Positions 1 to 9,191 of a stretch of DNA of 64,000 nucleotides are shown here, in pieces. The notes beneath the pieces are model-generated. The model did no database searches. It worked only from the letters and a program-made list of their open reading frames with translations, and had not been told where the DNA came from. This DNA comes from Eudoraea chungangensis (GTDB lineage: Bacteria > Bacteroidota > Bacteroidia > Flavobacteriales > Flavobacteriaceae). The stretch lies in the NCBI RefSeq assembly GCF_029360665.1, contig NZ_JARDUB010000008.1:26004-90003 (forward strand), read 5' to 3'. The stretch's first letter is position 1. Each line of letters begins with the position of its first letter. The position numbers and the translations under genes are program-made.

Positions 1-177
1 TTTCCATATTTTCACAAAACTTTCTTGTAATACATCCTGTGCTAATTCTGAATCTCTTAGAACCTTAAAGGCCACACCATAGAGGGTGTCGCCATAATGC
101 TCATACAATAAGGAAATAGCCTTATCATTTCGTTCTTGAAGTAATTCAACAATATGTTTCTCAAGGAGTATACTCAT
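1..177 (-). CDS. ECF-type RNA polymerase sigma factor, N-terminal part (runs off the window)
   Basis: Translating leftward from the ATG at 177 gives 59 open codons to the window edge, starting MSILLEKHIVELLQ. The stretch contains a sigma-70 region 2 pattern: an aromatic YEHYGDTLYGVAFKVL core followed by DSELAQDVLQESFVKIWK, the AEDxxQEtFlriW signature of ECF sigma factors. Such proteins direct RNA polymerase to specific promoters and in Bacteroidota are often paired with an anti-sigma factor encoded next door, which would lie outside this window. The family assignment is firm; the regulon cannot be told from here. The C-terminal DNA-binding region 4 is missing because of the window edge, not because of a mutation. 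Confidence 0.85.
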   Translation of the reverse strand, partial: MSILLEKHIVELLQERNDKAISLLYEHYGDTLYGVAFKVLRDSELAQDVLQESFVKIWK

Positions 178-375
178 AAATGACTAGCGTCAAAAAAAAC
201 CACCAAAAGCATCCAATCTGTTTTTTTGACTCGTATATACGCTAAACGCTAAAATATAAAATTGATTGCTAAGAAAGCGTTTTCTCAATTTAAATTAGAA
301 AATATGCAACTGGTTATTGCATATTTAATTTTGGTTAGTTTGGTTTGGTATAACCCTCGTATTTAAGTGCGAGGG
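178..375. other. Intergenic region between the sigma factor gene and murB, with three inverted repeats
   Basis: About 200 bases with no coding sequence that I can support. It holds the 5' leader of the leftward sigma gene and, reading rightward, three inverted repeats: AAATTGA/TCAATTT around 259-291, a perfect 9-bp AATATGCAA/TTGCATATT at 303-327 region, and the terminator-like hairpin at 351-378. The order of hairpins ending in a U-tract on the + strand could mean a short + strand RNA, but no good promoter is visible. Confidence 0.4.
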
Positions 376-386
376 TTATTTTTTTA
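351..386 (+). terminator. Intrinsic terminator-like hairpin at the 3' end of murB
   Basis: A perfect 9-bp stem TAACCCTCG/CGAGGGTTA (351-359 and 370-378) with a 10-base loop is followed on the + strand by a run of eight T. The murB stop codon is built into the distal arm (376-378). The U-tract lies on the + strand, whereas murB is read on the - strand, so as a terminator it points at a rightward transcript; for murB it would only be a 3' stabilising hairpin. Confidence 0.6.
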
Positions 387-1407
387 TTTCCCCTATAATA
401 TTTACTTCGGGGACTATGGTTATGCCATATTTACATTGTACCGAGGCTTGTATTTTTTTTGCAAGCGTTAGGATGTCCATACCACTTGCGCTCCCGTAAT
501 TTACTAAAACCAATGCCTGTTTTTCGTGAACCCCAGCATCTCCATATCTTTTACCTTTATAACCACATTGTTCTATTAACCAGCCTGCGGGAATTTTATA
601 AGTATCTTCCGATATTTTGTAAAATGGAGCTTTTGGGTTCTTCTCAATGAACTCTTCAAAAGCTTTTTTAGATATTTCCGGGTTTTTAAAAAAACTACCA
701 CTATTTCCCAAATTAGCAGGATCAGGAAGCTTAGATTGGCGGATTTTTATTACAGCCTGAGAAACATCTTGTATAGTTGGCTGTGCTGTGTGCCTTTGCA
801 GTAACTCTGATTCAATAGCGCCGTATGAGGTATTTAATTGATGGGGTATTTTACTTAATTCAAAATCAACGGAGAGAATTATGTATTTGCCTCTTTGTTC
901 TGTTTTAAATATAGAATTTCGATAACCAAATTGACATTCTTGCTTACTAAACGAAAGGAGTTTTTGAGTACTTATTTCTATCACCTGGCAGCTTATAAAT
1001 AAATCCTTTAATTCCACACCATAGGCACCTATATTTTGAATTGGAGCGGTACCCACATTTCCGGGGATTAGGGAGAGATTCTCTAAGCCACCGTAGTTAT
1101 TATTTACTGCCCATTCAACAAAACTATGCCAGTTTTCCCCAGCCATAGCCCTGATTTCAACCGTGTGTTCATCTTCTTTGAGGATTTGGATTCCTTTGAG
1201 ATTTATACGAATTACTAAGGCATCAATATCTTCTACGATTAAAACATTACTTCCACCGCCTAAAACTAATTTATTGGGAAAATTTGGTAATTCGAGTACT
1301 GCTATGAGTTCTTCGATAGTATTAACGCAAACAAAATATCGAGCCTTGGCTTCTATCCCAAAAGTATTATATGCTTTTAACGATATGTTTTCTTCAATCT
1401 TTAACAC
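376..1407 (-). CDS. murB: UDP-N-acetylenolpyruvoylglucosamine reductase
   Basis: Reduces UDP-GlcNAc-enolpyruvate to UDP-MurNAc with NADPH and FAD in cytoplasmic peptidoglycan precursor synthesis. The 343 residues match the E. coli-type (type I) enzyme in length. Visible are the FAD-binding GGGSN (50-54), the PGNVGTAPIQNIGAYG block (about 115-130), the type I Tyr-Arg pair in GYRNSIFK (Tyr162, Arg163), the catalytic serine in NSGSFFKNP (Ser238) and the C-terminal acid in VPEVN (Glu334). The ATG at 1407 lies just inside the end of the upstream aminotransferase gene (7-base overlap), so the two are probably co-translated. Its stop codon sits in the hairpin at 351-378. Confidence 0.97.
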   Translation of the reverse strand: MLKIEENISLKAYNTFGIEAKARYFVCVNTIEELIAVLELPNFPNKLVLGGGSNVLIVEDIDALVIRINLKGIQILKEDEHTVEIRAMAGENWHSFVEWAVNNNYGGLENLSLIPGNVGTAPIQNIGAYGVELKDLFISCQVIEISTQKLLSFSKQECQFGYRNSIFKTEQRGKYIILSVDFELSKIPHQLNTSYGAIESELLQRHTAQPTIQDVSQAVIKIRQSKLPDPANLGNSGSFFKNPEISKKAFEEFIEKNPKAPFYKISEDTYKIPAGWLIEQCGYKGKRYGDAGVHEKQALVLVNYGSASGMDILTLAKKIQASVQCKYGITIVPEVNIIGEIKK

Positions 1408-2594
1408 TCTTGGTACTTTTTAAGTCCTTCTTTGAGAATCTTTACAGCCGATTTCAGGTTTTCCTTGTCTAAGACGTAGGCAATGCGGATTTGATTTTTA
1501 CCAGCACCCTCCGTGGCATAGAAACCTCCTGCTGGGGCTACCATAACGGTTTTGCCATCTATATGAAAATGCTCTAGCAACCATTGGGCAAAATGATCGG
1601 CATCTTCAATGGGTAATTCAGCAATGCAATAAAACGCACCCTGAGGTTTGCCAACTAACACTCCTGGGATTTTAGTAATCTCGTCTAGAAGTAAATCCCG
1701 TCTACTTACATATTCCTTTATAACATCATCAAAATATTCCTGTGGGGTGTCTAAGGCAGCTTCGCTGGCAATTTGGGCGTAGGTGGGCGGAGAAAGTCTA
1801 GCCTGGGCAAATTTTAAGGCAGTAGAAATAACTGCTTTATTTTTACTTACCAGACAACCTATTCTTGCACCACACATACTATATCTTTTAGACACAGAAT
1901 CTATTACGATTGCATGGTCTTCCATACCTACTTCTCTTAATATAGAATGGTGTTTGTGTCCTTCGTAGGTAAATTCTCTATATACCTCGTCTGCGACTAA
2001 AAACAAATCGTACTTTTTTACTAAAGAAGCTAGTTTTTGAATTTCTTCATGAGTATATAGATACCCTGTAGGATTGCCTGGATTGCATATTAAGATGGCC
2101 TTTGTTTTATTTGTGATTAGTTTTTCAAATTCGCTAATGGGGGGCAGGCTAAAATTATTTTCAATTTTAGACATTACAGGAACTACTTTTAATCCCATGG
2201 CGGTAGCAAAACCATTATAGTTTGCATAAAAAGGTTCTGGGATAATAAGCTCGTCTCCACTATCCGCTATGCTGCCCATTGCAAAAGATAGTGCTTCCGA
2301 TCCGCCAGTGGTTACCAATATATCATGGAGACTAACGAATATTTCTTGCGACTTGTAGTAATTACTAAGCTTTTCTCGATAGGCATCAGACCCTTCCGTT
2401 CTGCTATAGGCTAAAACTTCTAGGGAATTATTTTTTACTGCGTCTAGTGCCTGTTTTGGGGTCTTTATATCTGGCTGACCAATGTTTAAATGAATGACTT
2501 CTATCCCCTTTTTTTTAGCTTCTTCAGCATAAGGTACAAGTTTCCTTATGGGAGATTGTGGCATATTGACACCCTTTTTTGAAATAGTAGGCAT
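1401..2594 (-). CDS. Pyridoxal-phosphate aminotransferase, class I/II (aspartate aminotransferase-like)
   Basis: Fold-type I transaminase of about 397 residues. The PLP lysine is in SVSKRYSMCGARIG (Lys236), NPGNPTG is at 171-177, the DEVYREF aspartate/tyrosine at 202-208, and the cofactor phosphate cup GGSEA at 97-101. The open frame continues upstream to 2639, but I chose the ATG at 2594 because the protein then begins MPTISKKGVNMPQSPIRKL, the usual start of flavobacterial homologues. An aspartate or aromatic substrate is likely, but the sequence alone does not fix the specificity. It overlaps murB by 7 bases. A 7-bp inverted repeat (2605-2622) lies 11 bases before the start. Confidence 0.9.
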   Translation of the reverse strand: MPTISKKGVNMPQSPIRKLVPYAEEAKKKGIEVIHLNIGQPDIKTPKQALDAVKNNSLEVLAYSRTEGSDAYREKLSNYYKSQEIFVSLHDILVTTGGSEALSFAMGSIADSGDELIIPEPFYANYNGFATAMGLKVVPVMSKIENNFSLPPISEFEKLITNKTKAILICNPGNPTGYLYTHEEIQKLASLVKKYDLFLVADEVYREFTYEGHKHHSILREVGMEDHAIVIDSVSKRYSMCGARIGCLVSKNKAVISTALKFAQARLSPPTYAQIASEAALDTPQEYFDDVIKEYVSRRDLLLDEITKIPGVLVGKPQGAFYCIAELPIEDADHFAQWLLEHFHIDGKTVMVAPAGGFYATEGAGKNQIRIAYVLDKENLKSAVKILKEGLKKYQEC

Positions 2595-2604
2595 AGTGGT
2601 AAAT

Positions 2605-2622
2605 TTTAGCAAAAATGCTAAA
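2605..2622. repeat. Inverted repeat upstream of the aminotransferase gene
   Basis: TTTAGCA-AAAA-TGCTAAA is a perfect 7-bp inverted repeat with a four-base centre, located in the short divergent region between the aminotransferase and the aspartyl protease genes, 11 bases before the aminotransferase ATG. It could be a protein-binding site or a 5' hairpin; nothing in the sequence decides this. Confidence 0.35.
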
Positions 2623-2734
2623 TCATAATGACAAATCAATACAAAGTGTATTATTATCTTTTCATCTGTTTGAATGTTAAAGTCTGGGGATGCTCTTGTT
2701 TTTTTTAATATCTTTAAAAGAGATAGTACTAATT

Positions 2735-4078
2735 ATGAGGAGGTTGCACTTACTTTTTATACTAATTTTTATTTTGAGCTTTTGCCTGCCACAACCGGCG
2801 AAAGGTCAAGGTTTTTCTTTGCCGGAAGGAGAAGAGGTAGAAAAAGTAAGATTTGAATTGATTAACAACCTCATTATAATTCCGATAGAAGTTAATGGAG
2901 CGAAATTGTCATTTATATTAGATTCTGGTGTTAGTACCCCCATATTGTTTAATGTTTCTGATCAGGATTCGGTTTTTTTGAAAAATGTATCCGAAATTAC
3001 AATTAGAGGTTTAGGGGACGGAGATCCTATAAAAGCTTTAAGCTCTAAGGGCAACTCGTTTAAATTAAAAAACATAAAAAATTCAAATCAGAATCTTTAC
3101 GTAGTCATGGATAAAGAGATGAATTTTTCACCAACTCTTGGAGTGCCTATTCACGGTATTATTGGGTATGATCTGTTCCGCGACTTTGTAGTAGACATCA
3201 ATTATAATTCGGGTCTTATAAAGTTTTTTAATCCAGATGAGTATGTCCCTAAGAAATATAAGGATGAGGAACGGCTTCCTTTGATTATTCAAAAAAACAA
3301 AGCCTATGTTCAGGGTAATGTAGATTTGAATGATAAAAAGGATGTTCCTGTTAATCTTCTTATAGATACAGGTAGTAGCGACGCTGTATGGCTGTTTCCT
3401 GATAAGTACAAGGGCCTAGACGTGCCTGAAAAATATTACGATGATTTTCTTGGCAAAGGCTTAAGTGGAACCATTTTTGGCAAACGTACCAAGGTTAAGA
3501 GTATTCGTCTGGGATCTTATCGCTTAAAAGATGCCAAAACTGCCTTTCCTAACATGGATGCCTTTGGAAACGATGTTGATTTGGGTAATAGAAATGGGAG
3601 TATAGGTGGAGAACTTCTAAGGAGATTTAATATTACGGTAGATTACTCTACCAATGAAATTAGACTGAGAAAAAATCCCTATTTCAAAAAACCATTTCAG
3701 TATAATATGAGCGGTTTGCAAATAAAGCATAATGGATTAAGGTATATTGCAGACAGGATTGCCGATAAACGAGGAGTTGTTCATAGCAGCCAGAAATCTT
3801 TTGGTGATGTACAAATTTTAATGGAGGGATCTACCAGACTTAGTCTGGTTCCTGAAATAGTGGTTTCTGCCATTAGAGTGGGTAGTCCGGCTGAAGTGGC
3901 AGGATTGAAAGAAGGAGATATAATTTTGGCAGTAAATGGAAAGAAGGTACACAGTTATAAGTTGCAGGAGGTGCTGAAGATGATGAATGAAAAAGAAGGG
4001 AAGCGGATACGTGTATTAATTGAACGCTACAATAAAGATCTACTGTTTTCTTTTGTCCTTAAGAAGGTATTTGAATAA
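2735..4078 (+). CDS. Exported retropepsin-like aspartyl protease with C-terminal PDZ domain
   Basis: A 447-residue protein with a signal peptide (MRRLHLLFILIFILSFCLP, cleavage near residue 24). Two aspartyl protease half-sites follow: ILDSGVS around Asp63 and LIDTGSS around Asp211, each followed by a hydrophobic strand, so one chain carries both catalytic aspartates. Residues about 355-445 form a PDZ domain (AIRVGSPAEVAGLKEGDIILAVNG). The architecture points to a periplasmic or surface protease that binds peptide C-termini; the target is unknown. The reading frame is open to 2690, but the ATG at 2735 starts directly at the signal peptide. It is divergent from the aminotransferase and ends at a shared terminator. 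Confidence 0.85.
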   Translation: MRRLHLLFILIFILSFCLPQPAKGQGFSLPEGEEVEKVRFELINNLIIIPIEVNGAKLSFILDSGVSTPILFNVSDQDSVFLKNVSEITIRGLGDGDPIKALSSKGNSFKLKNIKNSNQNLYVVMDKEMNFSPTLGVPIHGIIGYDLFRDFVVDINYNSGLIKFFNPDEYVPKKYKDEERLPLIIQKNKAYVQGNVDLNDKKDVPVNLLIDTGSSDAVWLFPDKYKGLDVPEKYYDDFLGKGLSGTIFGKRTKVKSIRLGSYRLKDAKTAFPNMDAFGNDVDLGNRNGSIGGELLRRFNITVDYSTNEIRLRKNPYFKKPFQYNMSGLQIKHNGLRYIADRIADKRGVVHSSQKSFGDVQILMEGSTRLSLVPEIVVSAIRVGSPAEVAGLKEGDIILAVNGKKVHSYKLQEVLKMMNEKEGKRIRVLIERYNKDLLFSFVLKKVFE

Positions 4079-4080
4079 AA

Positions 4081-4106
4081 AAACCCGATTCTATAGAATC
4101 GGGTTT
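4081..4106. terminator. Bidirectional intrinsic terminator between convergent genes
   Basis: A perfect 11-bp stem AAACCCGATTC/GAATCGGGTTT with a TATA loop sits between the convergent aspartyl protease and DUF1573 genes. On the - strand the stem runs straight into seven T, giving a strong terminator for the DUF1573 gene. On the + strand the T-run is shorter and interrupted, so termination there may be weaker. Confidence 0.85.
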
Positions 4107-4128
4107 GATTTAAATTGTTAGGGAATTT

Positions 4129-4515
4129 CTATTTTCCTTCAACCGCCTTTACTTCTCCCTTTATTTTTAAGATTTTTGTAGGCGTATCCGCATTCGAAAT
4201 AACCGTAATGGCCTTTCTAATTGGACCTACTCTCTTGGTGTCGTATTTCACTTGAATTTCCCCAGTTTTCCCTGGTAAAATTGCTTCTTCTGGTTTTTTA
4301 GGAATTGTACAACCACAGCTAGAGCTTACTTTGCTGATGATTAAAGGTGCAGATCCCGTGTTAGTGAATTCAAATACTCGAATGCCGTCACTTCCAGCTT
4401 CAATTACACCGTAGTCTACTGTCTCTGTTTTAAACTCTATTTTTGCAGCTTTATCTTGAGCAACAACATTTAAAGCAAGTAGGCCTACAAACATTAATAA
4501 TACTACTTTTTTCAT
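4129..4515 (-). CDS. Secreted DUF1573 domain protein
   Basis: A 128-residue exported protein: signal peptide MKKVVLLMFVGLLALNVVAQ, then a single immunoglobulin-like DUF1573 domain with the characteristic SSCGCT motif (two cysteines) and the ILPGKTGEIQVKYDT block. DUF1573 proteins are common in Bacteroidota; their role is not established. The frame is open to 4569, but the ATG at 4515 begins the signal peptide and lies downstream of a well-formed promoter (4539-4570), which would start transcription inside any longer version. Confidence 0.88.
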   Translation of the reverse strand: MKKVVLLMFVGLLALNVVAQDKAAKIEFKTETVDYGVIEAGSDGIRVFEFTNTGSAPLIISKVSSSCGCTIPKKPEEAILPGKTGEIQVKYDTKRVGPIRKAITVISNADTPTKILKIKGEVKAVEGK

Positions 4516-4538
4516 ATTTTTTAGTTTTGGGTGAACCT

Positions 4539-4570
4539 CAAATGTAGATGATTTGTCATCAACATCCAAA
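4539..4570 (-). promoter_or_regulatory. Promoter of the DUF1573 gene
   Basis: On the - strand, TTTG (4567-4570), 20 bases, then TACATTTG (4539-4546): a full match to the Bacteroidota housekeeping promoter (TTTG and TAnnTTTG). It supports the start at 4515 and lies back to back with the valS promoter. Confidence 0.75.
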
Positions 4571-4575
4571 ATTCT

Positions 4576-4605
4576 TTTGTTATCTACTAACGTTACTTAT
4601 TTTTG
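4576..4605 (+). promoter_or_regulatory. Promoter of valS
   Basis: TTTG (4576-4579), 18 bases, TATTTTTG (4598-4605), matching the Bacteroidota TTTG/TAnnTTTG consensus. It predicts a 5' untranslated region of about 105 bases before valS. I see no T-box or leader peptide in that leader. Confidence 0.65.
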
Positions 4606-4714
4606 TTTCGTATTTATGCAAGGGCAAAATAGAAGTTTATTTTAAAGATTTAACACTATCTTAAAATAGGCTCTGCCAGCCCTTAATTTATTTGTTCAAA
4701 AACTATACCAAAAT

Positions 4715-7345
4715 ATGGATATCCCCTCAAAATATGAGCCTCAAATTGTTGAAGATCAGTGGTACAACTTCTGGATGGAGAACAATTTTTTTCAATCTAA
4801 ACCAGATAGTAGAAAGCCATATACTATAGTTATTCCACCGCCAAATGTTACAGGAATATTGCATATGGGGCATATGTTAAACAATACTATTCAGGATGTA
4901 CTTATAAGAAGAGCTCGTTTATTAGGCTATAACGCCTGTTGGGTACCTGGAATGGATCATGCCTCCATTGCTACCGAGGCAAAAGTGGTTAATAAGTTAA
5001 AAGAGTCTGGAATTCAAAAGAAAGACATAGGACGAAGTGCTTTCATGGAACATGCATGGGAATGGACCAACGAATATGGCGGTGTGATTTTAGAACAACT
5101 AAAAAAACTTGGTTGTTCCTGTGATTGGTCCCGTACTAAATTTACGATGGATGAAGATATGTCAGCCTCGGTAATTAAGGTATTTGCAGATCTTTACGAA
5201 AAAGGTCTAATTTATAGGGGATACAGAATGGTAAATTGGGATCCTGAGGCCAAAACTACCTTGTCTGATGAAGAAGTTATCTACGAAGAAAAAAACGGAC
5301 AACTTTACTATTTATCGTATGCTATAGAAGGTTTTGACGAAAAAGTTACTATAGCAACTACACGACCCGAGACTATATTAGGGGATACGGCCATCTGTAT
5401 TAATCCTGAGGACGAGCGCTATTCACATCTAAAGGGTAAAAAGGCCATTGTGCCCATTGCTAACAGAATTATTCCCATAATTGAAGACGAATATGTTACC
5501 ATGGAATTTGGTACTGGTTGTTTAAAGGTTACTCCCGCTCATGATGAGAACGATAAATTATTAGGGGAGAAACACAATTTGGAGACTATTGATATTTTTA
5601 ATGAAGATGCCAGTCTAAATTCTTTTGGATTGCATTATCAGGGTAAAGATAGGTTCGTGGTTAGGAAGGAAATTTCTAAAGAACTCAAAGAAAAAGGATT
5701 TCTTACTAAAGTTGAGGATTATGTAAATAAAGTAGGCACTTCGGAACGAACTGGCGCTGTGATTGAACCTCGACTATCAGATCAATGGTTTTTAAAAATG
5801 GAAGAATTGGCAAAACCAGCTATTGATGCCGTTCTTAAAACGGAAGAAGTAAGACTTTTTCCTAAAAAGTTTGAAAATACCTATCGCCATTGGATGGAAA
5901 ATATTCGTGATTGGAATATTTCTAGACAATTGTGGTGGGGCCAGAGGATACCGGCCTATTACTACGGGGATGGGAAGAATGACTTTGTTGTTGCCGAAAA
6001 TCCGGAAAAAGCTCTTTTAAAAGCTAGAGAAAAAGCCACTAATAACCAACTTCAATTAGCTGACCTGAAGCAGGATGAGGATGTTTTAGACACTTGGTTT
6101 TCTTCTTGGCTATGGCCCATAAGCGTATTCGGAGGGGTATTAGAACCAGAGAACGATGAAATAAATTACTATTATCCAACAAGTGACTTGGTGACAGGAC
6201 CGGATATTTTGTTCTTTTGGGTGGCAAGGATGATTGTTGCTGGCTATGAATTACGAGATACAAAACCCTTTGAAAATGTCTATCTCACTGGCCTTGTAAG
6301 AGACAAGCAGGGACGCAAAATGTCTAAATCACTTGGAAACTCCCCTGATGCACTAGAATTAATGAAAGACTATGGGGCGGATGCCGTACGCGTTGGACTA
6401 CTTCTAAGTTCTGCTGCTGGGAATGACTTGCTTTTTGATGTATCGCTCTGTCAGCAAGGGAAAAATTTTGCTAATAAAGTATGGAATGCTTTCCGTCTTT
6501 TTAAGGGTTGGGAAATAGCGGATATACCTCAGTCTGAGGCTGCCAAAATTGGAATTGATTGGTATACAAACAGGTTTCAGGAGGTTTTGGCGGAGGTTGA
6601 AGATCATTTCAAAAAATACCGAATATCAGACGCCTTAATGGCTATCTATAAACTAGTTTGGGACGATTTTTGTTCCTGGCTTCTAGAAATTGTAAAGCCA
6701 GCATACCAACAACCAATTGACAGAATCACCTATGACAGTATATTGCATATTTTTGAAAAAAATCTCAAGCTCTTGCATCCATTTATGCCGTTTCTTACAG
6801 AAGAGATTTGGCAGCGGATTGGTCAGAGGAGACCTATGGAGGCTCTTATAGTATCCAAATGGCCGGAAAATGAGTCATTTGACGATTCTTTAATAAGGGA
6901 ATTCTCTTTTGCCAAAGAGGTAATTGCTGGTATAAGAAATATTCGTAAAGAAAAGAATATCTCCTATAAAGAGTCTTTAGATCTATTTGTTTTAAACAAA
7001 GAAGGTTTTTCAAAGGATTTGGATGTAATTATTTCGAAACTTGCCAATATAGCAGTGATCAAAGATACCCAAGAACCGGTAGCTGGCACATTGACATTCA
7101 GGATAAAAAGTAACGAGTATTTTATTCCTGCTTCTGAACAAATAGATGTAGCTGAAGAAGTTAAAAAGCTAGAAGAAGAATTGCGATATACCAAGGGCTT
7201 TTTACAAGCGGTGAATAAGAAACTTGCAAACGAAAGGTTTGTTGCAAATGCTCCCGAGAAGGTAGTATCTATTGAACAAAAGAAAGCGGCAGATGCCCAG
7301 GCTAAAATAGCCACCTTGGAGCAGAGTTTACAAAGTTTAAAATAG
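4715..7345 (+). CDS. valS: Valine--tRNA ligase
   Basis: Charges tRNA-Val with valine in the cytoplasm. The 876-residue protein has the usual length and order of a class Ia synthetase: the HIGH-type motif [12 protein letters not shown] near residues 43-54, the connective editing domain with [12 protein letters not shown] around 215-227, [12 protein letters not shown], the KMSKS loop in [11 protein letters not shown] near 534, the anticodon-binding domain with WNAFRLF, and a C-terminal coiled-coil arm (about 810-876) typical of ValRS. The start [20 protein letters not shown] agrees with the family. It stands alone behind its own promoter. Confidence 0.98.
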   Translation: MDIPSKYEPQIVEDQWYNFWMENNFFQSKPDSRKPYTIVIPPPNVTGILHMGHMLNNTIQDVLIRRARLLGYNACWVPGMDHASIATEAKVVNKLKESGIQKKDIGRSAFMEHAWEWTNEYGGVILEQLKKLGCSCDWSRTKFTMDEDMSASVIKVFADLYEKGLIYRGYRMVNWDPEAKTTLSDEEVIYEEKNGQLYYLSYAIEGFDEKVTIATTRPETILGDTAICINPEDERYSHLKGKKAIVPIANRIIPIIEDEYVTMEFGTGCLKVTPAHDENDKLLGEKHNLETIDIFNEDASLNSFGLHYQGKDRFVVRKEISKELKEKGFLTKVEDYVNKVGTSERTGAVIEPRLSDQWFLKMEELAKPAIDAVLKTEEVRLFPKKFENTYRHWMENIRDWNISRQLWWGQRIPAYYYGDGKNDFVVAENPEKALLKAREKATNNQLQLADLKQDEDVLDTWFSSWLWPISVFGGVLEPENDEINYYYPTSDLVTGPDILFFWVARMIVAGYELRDTKPFENVYLTGLVRDKQGRKMSKSLGNSPDALELMKDYGADAVRVGLLLSSAAGNDLLFDVSLCQQGKNFANKVWNAFRLFKGWEIADIPQSEAAKIGIDWYTNRFQEVLAEVEDHFKKYRISDALMAIYKLVWDDFCSWLLEIVKPAYQQPIDRITYDSILHIFEKNLKLLHPFMPFLTEEIWQRIGQRRPMEALIVSKWPENESFDDSLIREFSFAKEVIAGIRNIRKEKNISYKESLDLFVLNKEGFSKDLDVIISKLANIAVIKDTQEPVAGTLTFRIKSNEYFIPASEQIDVAEEVKKLEEELRYTKGFLQAVNKKLANERFVANAPEKVVSIEQKKAADAQAKIATLEQSLQSLK

Positions 7346-7599
7346 GGTTTTTTTGATGTAACAAATACAATTAAAAATTTGCTTGTATTTAGAATCAATA
7401 ATACTTGTTTTACAATAAGTCTATCTCTTAACCGTACTAAGATATTCCCTTACCCGAAGTAAACAGTAGGTTGTACACTTCTCATGGAACTGTAATTTTA
7501 TACAATAAGATCTCTTGATGTTGTTAGGGTAGTGATTTTGTTTTATGGTTTGTTTGAGGATCAAATATGGATTCTTATCTTTAAAAGAAAGTAGAAATT

Positions 7600-8193
7600 A
7601 TGTTATACAGAAGTTTATTTATTCTTTTATTACTCCCATTTATGGGATTCTCACAGAATTCGGAAGTTAAGATATTGCCAGAAGACATACAGATCAAAAC
7701 GGCAGTATTACCTGCTCCAGAAGATCAGAAAGACGGGGCTATGGTTTACGGTTATAACAAGGAAGGCACACTTGTTGTTTTAAGAGAAGGTTTCAATAAT
7801 TTGGTTTGCCTGGCAGACGATCCCAATAAAGAAGGCATTAGTGTAAGCTGTTATTACAAGAAATTGGATCCGTTTATGGCCAGAGGCAGAGAGCTTTCTT
7901 TAGCGGGAAAAGATGTAAAAGAAAAGAGAGAGATTCGTGCTCAGGAAGTGGCTTCAGGAAAATTAAAAATGCCCTCAGAACCAAGTATGATGTATATCTT
8001 TTTTGGAAAGGATGAAAATTACAATCCGAAAACTGCCGAGCTCAAAGATGGGAAGTACAGATATGTAATATACACGCCTTTTGCGACTACGGAATCTACA
8101 GGTTTGCCAGATAAACCGCACGCCAATGGCATGCCCTGGTTAATGGATCCAGGGACACATCGGGCCCATATAATGGTTGGGCCTTTTAAGTAA
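7600..8193 (+). CDS. Secreted protein of unknown function
   Basis: I do not recognise this family. The 197-residue product has a clear signal peptide (MLYRSLFILLLLPFMGFSQ) and then a soluble domain with two cysteines (VCLADDP and VSCYYKK) and a conserved-looking C-terminus rich in Gly, Pro and His (DKPHANGMPWLMDPGTHRAHIMVG). The His residues and the compact glycine-rich end suggest a folded periplasmic domain and possibly ligand binding, but this is a guess. It is followed by another exported protein and then an AGMO-like hydroxylase, all rightward, so they may be expressed together. Confidence 0.75.
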   Translation: MLYRSLFILLLLPFMGFSQNSEVKILPEDIQIKTAVLPAPEDQKDGAMVYGYNKEGTLVVLREGFNNLVCLADDPNKEGISVSCYYKKLDPFMARGRELSLAGKDVKEKREIRAQEVASGKLKMPSEPSMMYIFFGKDENYNPKTAELKDGKYRYVIYTPFATTESTGLPDKPHANGMPWLMDPGTHRAHIMVGPFK

Positions 8194-8276
8194 GTTTAAC
8201 TATACCTCTAGGTTTCTATATTCGAATACCTCGCACTATTCTTCCTTAGCCAGCCTTGTTTAGTTGTTTATATAAA

Positions 8277-9146
8277 ATGAAATCTTATCTGATTATTGTT
8301 TTAATTTTTGCCCTTTATTTTATGGGCATTAATACCCTTAATGCACAGGAAAATGGTGAATCTCTCAAGGAAGAAAAACAATTGGAGGATGAAGAGTTTA
8401 TTCAGGAAGTAGAGGACTCAAAACAACCTTATAAGGTTTTACATGCCGAACCTTTGTATGTAGACCTCATTCGGGATTTAGGCGCCAGGAAAGGAGAAAA
8501 AGAATGGAATGTTGGTTTTGGTTTATTCGATAAAACGGACTACGAAGAATACGAGCTTTTAGTGGAATATGAGTTTGCTCCGGTTAATAGACTTGGTTTT
8601 GAAATAGAACTTCCTTTCGCTTTTTTTTCATCTGATGTGTCCGTAGATGGAACCCCAAAAAATACTTTAGAAGGACTGCAACTCGCTACGCAGTATACTT
8701 TTCTAGTGTCTAAAAGGGCGCATACGTCTTTGGCTATTGGTTATTTGCACAAATTTAAATTTATATCATTCGATAGTTTTGGGGATGAGAATATACATGA
8801 GGGCAATGTCTTTAATCCCTTTTTTGTTGCGGCTAAAAGATGGGGTAGAAGTCTACATACCTTGATATATACAGGCCCGGAATTTGAACGTTTATTTAAT
8901 TCAGGAAAGACGGAGACCGTAATGGCAATAAATGCAAATTTCCATTATATGGTTCCGGGTACTACCAACTTTATTGGACTGGAGATGAATATGGAAGTTG
9001 AAGATAATGATTTTGAGATGACTATGAGGCCTCAGATTAGAGTGGAGATAAGTGATAATATATTAATGGGTTTGGTAGCGGGGATACCAATAGATAGACA
9101 AAATGAGCGACTCAGTATGTTTTGCCGTTTAATTTATGAGCCTTAG
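8277..9146 (+). CDS. Predicted outer-membrane beta-barrel protein
   Basis: A 289-residue exported protein: signal peptide MKSYLIIVLIFALYFMGINTLNAQ, a short acidic linker (EEKQLEDEEFIQEVED), the block HAEPLYVDLIRDLGARKGEKEW, and then alternating amphipathic strands rich in aromatic residues that end in a short C-terminal strand, as expected for a barrel. The ATG at 8277 is chosen over the upstream frame start (8256) because it begins the signal peptide. No function is recognisable; a porin-like or structural role is inferred. It is followed after 45 bases by the AGMO-like hydroxylase. Confidence 0.7.
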   Translation: MKSYLIIVLIFALYFMGINTLNAQENGESLKEEKQLEDEEFIQEVEDSKQPYKVLHAEPLYVDLIRDLGARKGEKEWNVGFGLFDKTDYEEYELLVEYEFAPVNRLGFEIELPFAFFSSDVSVDGTPKNTLEGLQLATQYTFLVSKRAHTSLAIGYLHKFKFISFDSFGDENIHEGNVFNPFFVAAKRWGRSLHTLIYTGPEFERLFNSGKTETVMAINANFHYMVPGTTNFIGLEMNMEVEDNDFEMTMRPQIRVEISDNILMGLVAGIPIDRQNERLSMFCRLIYEP

Positions 9147-9191
9147 AAGATTAGAATTATTAGGCTAAATTTGATATAAGAATTAAAGTAT

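Noticed and set aside
1..177. Sigma factor gene as a pseudogene
   Set aside because: The frame is open from ATG to the window edge without a stop; only the edge cuts it.
4606..4714. T-box or amino-acid leader before valS
   Set aside because: No Val codon-rich short frame, no T-box sequence and no terminator pair are visible in the 105-base leader; T-boxes are also a Firmicutes feature.
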